Source: a bacterium (candidate division B38) B3_B38
GTDB taxonomy: Bacteria; Acidobacteriota; B3-B38; Guanabaribacteriales; B3-B38
NCBI GenBank assembly: GCA_005223145.1
Contig: NJBL01000010.1
Span: 1 to 46,228 of the forward strand
Length of the DNA stretch: 46,228 nt
Direction: 5' to 3'
Shown here: positions 42,861-46,228 of the stretch, one piece after another
How the letters are laid out: every line of letters starts with the position of its first letter
Numbering within the stretch: position 1 is the first letter of the stretch
Translations under genes and position numbers: made by a program
Notes under the pieces: generated by a model
Told to the model about the DNA's origin: nothing
Database searches by the model: none
The model's input: only the letters and a program-made list of their open reading frames with translations

Positions 42861-45305
42861 TTAGTGTGCTTCTTTCTTTATGATTACATCCTTCGGTTTT
42901 TTCTCCCGAAGGCATAGCTTGTCGCCGCAAGGATATACCTCTATGACCCCAATCCCTTTCAGATTCCCCCTTATCATCTCCTCGGCCAAGGTATCCTCTA
43001 TGTGCTTCTGAATAGCCCTCCTCAAGGGGCGAGCGCCATAGGATCTATCCTGACATGTTTTCTCAATGAACCACTTGCAGGCTTCCTCGGTCAGCTCCAG
43101 GGAGAGGTTGTTCTCCAGCAGGTAGCGGTTTATCTCCTCGATCATCAGCTTTATGATTTTGACGAGGTATTCATCCGACAGAGACTGGAAGACTATGGTC
43201 TCATCTATGCGGTTCAGAAACTCCGGGTTAAAGGTCTTCTTCACCTCACTGAGAACCATACCCTTCATCCGATTGAAGGTGAGCTTTTTATCCTCGGATT
43301 TAAAACCCATGGAGCCCTTCTTCTGGATGTAGCGGGCTCCCAGGTTGGATGTCATAATGATGACGGTGTTCTTGAAATCGACCGTGATGCCAAGACCATC
43401 GGTCAACCTCCCATCCTCCAATATTTGCAACAGCACATTGAAGATGTTGGGATGGGCTTTTTCAATCTCGTCCAGCAAAATAACCGAGTAGGGGTTCCTC
43501 TTCACCTGGTCGGTCAACTGTCCCCCCTCCTCATATCCAACATAGCCAGGGGGCGAACCGATAAGCTTAGAAATAGAATGCTTCTCCATATATTCGGACA
43601 TATCAAAGCGGATAAGAGTTTTCTCATTGCCAAAGAGGAACTGAGCCAGCGTCCGGGCCACCAGGGTTTTGCCCACCCCGGTGGGTCCCAGGAAGATGAA
43701 GGAGCCGACAGGCTTCTGGGGGTCCTTCAGACCAGCCCGCGAGCGACGGATAGCCCGGGAGATGGCGATGATAGCCTCCTCCTGACCCACGATGCGCTGG
43801 TGAAGCTCTTTCTCCATATTGAGGAGCCGCTCCATCTCCCCATCTTGAATAGAGGTTATGGGGATACCGGTCCAATTAGAAACCACCTCTTCAATGTCGC
43901 CCCGGGTAACTCTCAGCTTCCCCATTTCGTCGCTGTCATTCACCCTCTGCTTCAACTCCTTGAGCTCCTCCCGCAGAGCCTTCTCTTGCCGGCGGAAGAA
44001 GTCAGCCTTCTCCAGCTCCTTCTCCGCGACAGCCTTTTCCAGCTGGGAATTGACTTTCTTCAAATTCTTCTCCAGGTCCCGGATGCGATTAGGGAGGTTG
44101 ACAGCTAACAGTTTCACCCGGGCTCCGGCTTCGTCAATCACATCTATGGCTTTATCGGGCTGAAAGCGGTCGCTTATGTAACGGCTCGACTGATAGACAG
44201 CCGACCTGATGGCTTCTACAGCGTATCTCACCTGATGATAGCTCTCATACCGCTCTTTGATACCGGAAAGAATGTCCATGGTCTCCTGGTCGGTGGAGGG
44301 TCGCACCTTGATCCCCTGAAATCTCCTCTCCAGTGAGCGGTCCTTCTCTATGAATCGTCGGTAATCTCTGGGGGTACTAGACCCGATGCACTTTATCTCC
44401 CCCCGGGAAAGGGCCGGCTTCAGAATACCAGCGGCATCCAGGGAGCCCTCCGCCGAACCAGCACCCACCAGAGTATGAATCTCGTCGATGAAGATCAATA
44501 TGTCTTCATTCTCTACCAGCTCTTTCATAATGGCTTTTAATCTCTCCTCGAACTGACCCCGATACTTCGTGCCAGCTACCACTGCCGATATATCCAGAGC
44601 CAATATCCTCTTATTAAAGAGGAAGGGGGGCACATCAGCCTTTACAATTCTCTGGGCCAGACCCTCTACAATGGCGGTCTTCCCCACCCCCGGTTCCCCC
44701 ACAAAAATGGGGTTATTCTTGGAGCGACGACATAGAATCTGAATCAATCGCTTAAGCTCCACTTCCCTCCCTATCAGTGGGTCGAGCTTATCCTTCATCG
44801 CCAGTTCGGTGAGGTCTCGGCTGAATTCGCATAAAAAGGGAGTCTCCTTCTTTTTCTCCAGAACTGACTTCTGCCTCATCTGGCCAATTATCTCCTCGCG
44901 GATACTGTTCAGCCGTATCCCCTTCTCCGCCAGGATACGGGCGGCTAAGGATTTCCTCTCCCGGAGCAGACCCAGCAGGATGTGCTCGGTGCCGATATAT
45001 TTGTGGAGAAGGCTCTCCGCCTCTTCAGAGGCATAGGCCAATACCCTTTTAGATTCCTCGCTGAGGGGGATTTCGATGGAGGTGGAGACCTTATCCTTCA
45101 GTGTGGTTACCTCCTCAATCTCCTTCCGCATGGCTTCCAGCTTTATTTTAGATTGGGCGAAGAGCTTACCGGTTATACTATCCCCCTCCCGGAGCAACCC
45201 CAGCAAGAGGTGCTCGGTCTCAATGGAGCTACTCCCCAGCTGGCTCGCTTCGTAGCGGGCGAAGAAAATCACCCTTCTGGCTTTCTCGGTATATTTCTCA
45301 AACAT
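42861..45305 (-). CDS. clpC: ClpC-type AAA+ chaperone/protease ATPase
   Basis: This hexameric unfoldase feeds proteins to ClpP. The 814-residue protein has the double Clp-N repeat (residues 1-150), first AAA module ([13 protein letters not shown]), a middle coiled-coil domain (about 390-470) that in ClpC takes adaptor and arginine-phosphate signals, and second AAA module ([10 protein letters not shown]) with an MGF loop (GSMGFKSED) for ClpP docking. The short middle domain marks ClpC rather than ClpB, which has a much longer one. No ribosome binding site precedes the ATG; instead an extended -10 ends 6 nt before it, so the mRNA may be leaderless. No ctsR, mcsA or mcsB is adjacent; it lies between lolD and bamA. 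Confidence 0.94.
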   Translation of the reverse strand: MFEKYTEKARRVIFFARYEASQLGSSSIETEHLLLGLLREGDSITGKLFAQSKIKLEAMRKEIEEVTTLKDKVSTSIEIPLSEESKRVLAYASEEAESLLHKYIGTEHILLGLLRERKSLAARILAEKGIRLNSIREEIIGQMRQKSVLEKKKETPFLCEFSRDLTELAMKDKLDPLIGREVELKRLIQILCRRSKNNPIFVGEPGVGKTAIVEGLAQRIVKADVPPFLFNKRILALDISAVVAGTKYRGQFEERLKAIMKELVENEDILIFIDEIHTLVGAGSAEGSLDAAGILKPALSRGEIKCIGSSTPRDYRRFIEKDRSLERRFQGIKVRPSTDQETMDILSGIKERYESYHQVRYAVEAIRSAVYQSSRYISDRFQPDKAIDVIDEAGARVKLLAVNLPNRIRDLEKNLKKVNSQLEKAVAEKELEKADFFRRQEKALREELKELKQRVNDSDEMGKLRVTRGDIEEVVSNWTGIPITSIQDGEMERLLNMEKELHQRIVGQEEAIIAISRAIRRSRAGLKDPQKPVGSFIFLGPTGVGKTLVARTLAQFLFGNEKTLIRFDMSEYMEKHSISKLIGSPPGYVGYEEGGQLTDQVKRNPYSVILLDEIEKAHPNIFNVLLQILEDGRLTDGLGITVDFKNTVIIMTSNLGARYIQKKGSMGFKSEDKKLTFNRMKGMVLSEVKKTFNPEFLNRIDETIVFQSLSDEYLVKIIKLMIEEINRYLLENNLSLELTEEACKWFIEKTCQDRSYGARPLRRAIQKHIEDTLAEEMIRGNLKGIGVIEVYPCGDKLCLREKKPKDVIIKKEAH

Positions 45306-45311
45306 ATTTTT

Positions 45312-45340
45312 ATTATATCATATCACATTTTTTCTACAAA
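45312..45340 (-). promoter_or_regulatory. clpC promoter, predicted leaderless
   Basis: On the minus strand TG-A-TATAAT has its -10 at 45317-45312, and TTTGTA (45340-45335) lies 17 bp upstream. Transcription would begin about 45305, the first base of the clpC ATG. The -35 is inside the end of lolD. Confidence 0.55.
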
Positions 45341-46003
45341 CTGTCCATCTTCCAGATGGAGAATCCTGTCGCATCTTGCTACTATCTGCTCATTATGGGT
45401 AACCACTATAGATGTCAATCCATTTTTATCATGTAACTGGCGAATAAGCAAGTTAATTTTTTCTCCAGTCGCCGAATCGAGGTTCCCGGTGGGCTCATCA
45501 GCCAGGATCAGCTTAGGTTCTCCTACCAGAGCTCGGGCTATGGCTACCCTCTGCTGCTCCCCACCAGAGAGCTCCGCAGGGCGGTGGTGGCTGCGGTCAG
45601 CCAATCCCACTTTCTCCAGCATTTTCTGTGCTTTTTGTTGGGCTTCGGGGAGGGCCATCCCCCGCAGCAGACAAGGCATCAGGGTATTCTCCAGGGCGGT
45701 GAACTCTGGCAGCAGGTGGTAGAACTGGAATATGAAGCCAACTTTACGGTTCCTGAACTGAGCCAGTTCGATGGGAGGCAGGGAGGACAACTCCACTCCT
45801 TCAAACCTGATGGACCCACTATCTGGTTTATCCAGAGCTCCAATAAGGTTCAACAAGGTGGTCTTCCCAGCGCCCGAAGCTCCCACAATAGCCAGCATCT
45901 GCCGGGGAGGGAGGTCAAAGTTGATTCCCCGGATGACCTCCAGTCTACCCCTCCCAGAAGGGTAAGATTTATACAGCTTTTTCACTTCTAACAGATTATT
46001 CAT
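45323..46003 (-). CDS. lolD: Lipoprotein-releasing ABC transporter ATPase LolD
   Basis: LolD powers the extraction of lipoproteins from the inner membrane. The 226-residue ATPase has Walker A GASGAGKTT, signature LSGGEQQR and Walker B LILADEPTG followed by the H-loop VVTHN. The start ATG overlaps the stop of the upstream permease gene by 8 bp, so the two are translated together. Related MacB-type ATPases look alike, but the C-terminus of the linked permease fits LolC/E. Confidence 0.93.
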   Translation of the reverse strand: MNNLLEVKKLYKSYPSGRGRLEVIRGINFDLPPRQMLAIVGASGAGKTTLLNLIGALDKPDSGSIRFEGVELSSLPPIELAQFRNRKVGFIFQFYHLLPEFTALENTLMPCLLRGMALPEAQQKAQKMLEKVGLADRSHHRPAELSGGEQQRVAIARALVGEPKLILADEPTGNLDSATGEKINLLIRQLHDKNGLTSIVVTHNEQIVARCDRILHLEDGQFVEKM

Positions 46004-46228
46004 AACGCAAGGCTTCTACCGGATTGAGCTTTGAAGCCCTCCACGAGGGGTAAAGGGTAGCCAGAAAGCTTATGCCCAAGGCTACCCCCACCACCATAAG
46101 GAGGTCTCCTGCCCTCACCTTAAAGGGGAGATAGGAGATGGTATAAACATCGGGGGGGAGGTGGATCAGCCTATAGGTATCCATCAGCCAGCACAGCCCC
46201 CCTCCTAATAAGGAGCCGAGAAGTGTCC
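45996..46228 (-). CDS. LolC/LolE-type permease, C-terminal end (partial)
   Basis: Only the last 77 or so codons are in the window; the frame stays open to the right edge. The visible part contains a transmembrane segment, the periplasmic LPPDVYTISYLPFKV, a final transmembrane helix (DLLMVVGVALGISFLATLYP) and the family end motif SWRASKLNPVEALRYE. This matches the C-terminus of the LolC/E (FtsX-like) permeases that work with LolD. LolC, LolE and a fused form cannot be told apart here. Confidence 0.9.
   Translation of the reverse strand, partial: TLLGSLLGGGLCWLMDTYRLIHLPPDVYTISYLPFKVRAGDLLMVVGVALGISFLATLYPSWRASKLNPVEALRYE

Noticed and set aside
43002-44108. 368-codon plus-strand ORF opposite clpC
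   Set aside because: Antisense shadow of the conserved second half of ClpC; no start context or family match.

Overview
The window reads as a chromosomal segment of a diderm (Gram-negative-type) bacterium with a moderately GC-rich genome. It encodes BamA, OmpH/Skp, a Lol transporter, lipid A enzymes (LpxA, LpxD, LpxI, FabZ) and a TonB-dependent receptor with a carboxypeptidase-like N-terminal domain. GWxTD, peptidase-MA and M55 lipoprotein genes, a split transketolase and a ClpC-type chaperone point to the Acidobacteriota/Aminicenantota neighbourhood. That placement is inference from gene content; no rRNA or tRNA gene was seen.

Left end (1-6 kb): a decayed glycyl radical enzyme fragment, then a LexA-DinB-DnaE2 damage-tolerance operon. 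Its promoter carries two copies of a 16-bp box, GTGTA-N6-TACAC. From about 5.95 to 7.9 kb lies an AT-rich stretch with two diverged copies of a structured, promoter-preceded element (candidate small RNAs) and an orphan CI/LexA-like repressor whose catalytic Ser position is Cys. The flanks of this stretch hold short ORF remnants.

Middle (7.9-26 kb): a GYD-domain protein, an exported M28 peptidase, a nitrilase-family amidase and a methyltransferase. A minus-strand secretion/proteolysis group follows (TonB-dependent receptor with its own terminator, then GWxTD protein, TPR protein and M55 D-aminopeptidase lipoprotein). A plus-strand group holds endonuclease Q with a C-terminal clamp motif, GatB, a membrane-anchored MA-type protease and a two-subunit transketolase.

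Right half (26-46 kb), nearly all minus strand: RecO, a PmtA-like methyltransferase, then an NAD-centred group (nicotinamidase-like hydrolase, ADP-ribosylglycohydrolase, NAD-dependent ligase, nicotinate phosphoribosyltransferase). Three conserved but poorly understood proteins sit inside this group (Mut7-C, PflX-type radical SAM, Mth938-like). After a beta-lactamase-fold hydrolase comes a long envelope operon: LolC/E-LolD-ClpC-BamA-OmpH-LpxD-FabZ-LpxA-LpxI-Gfo/Idh oxidoreductase.

The least explained parts are the twin RNA-like elements with the adjacent odd repressor, the lexA operator type, the clamp-linked endonuclease Q, and the apparently leaderless clpC promoter.
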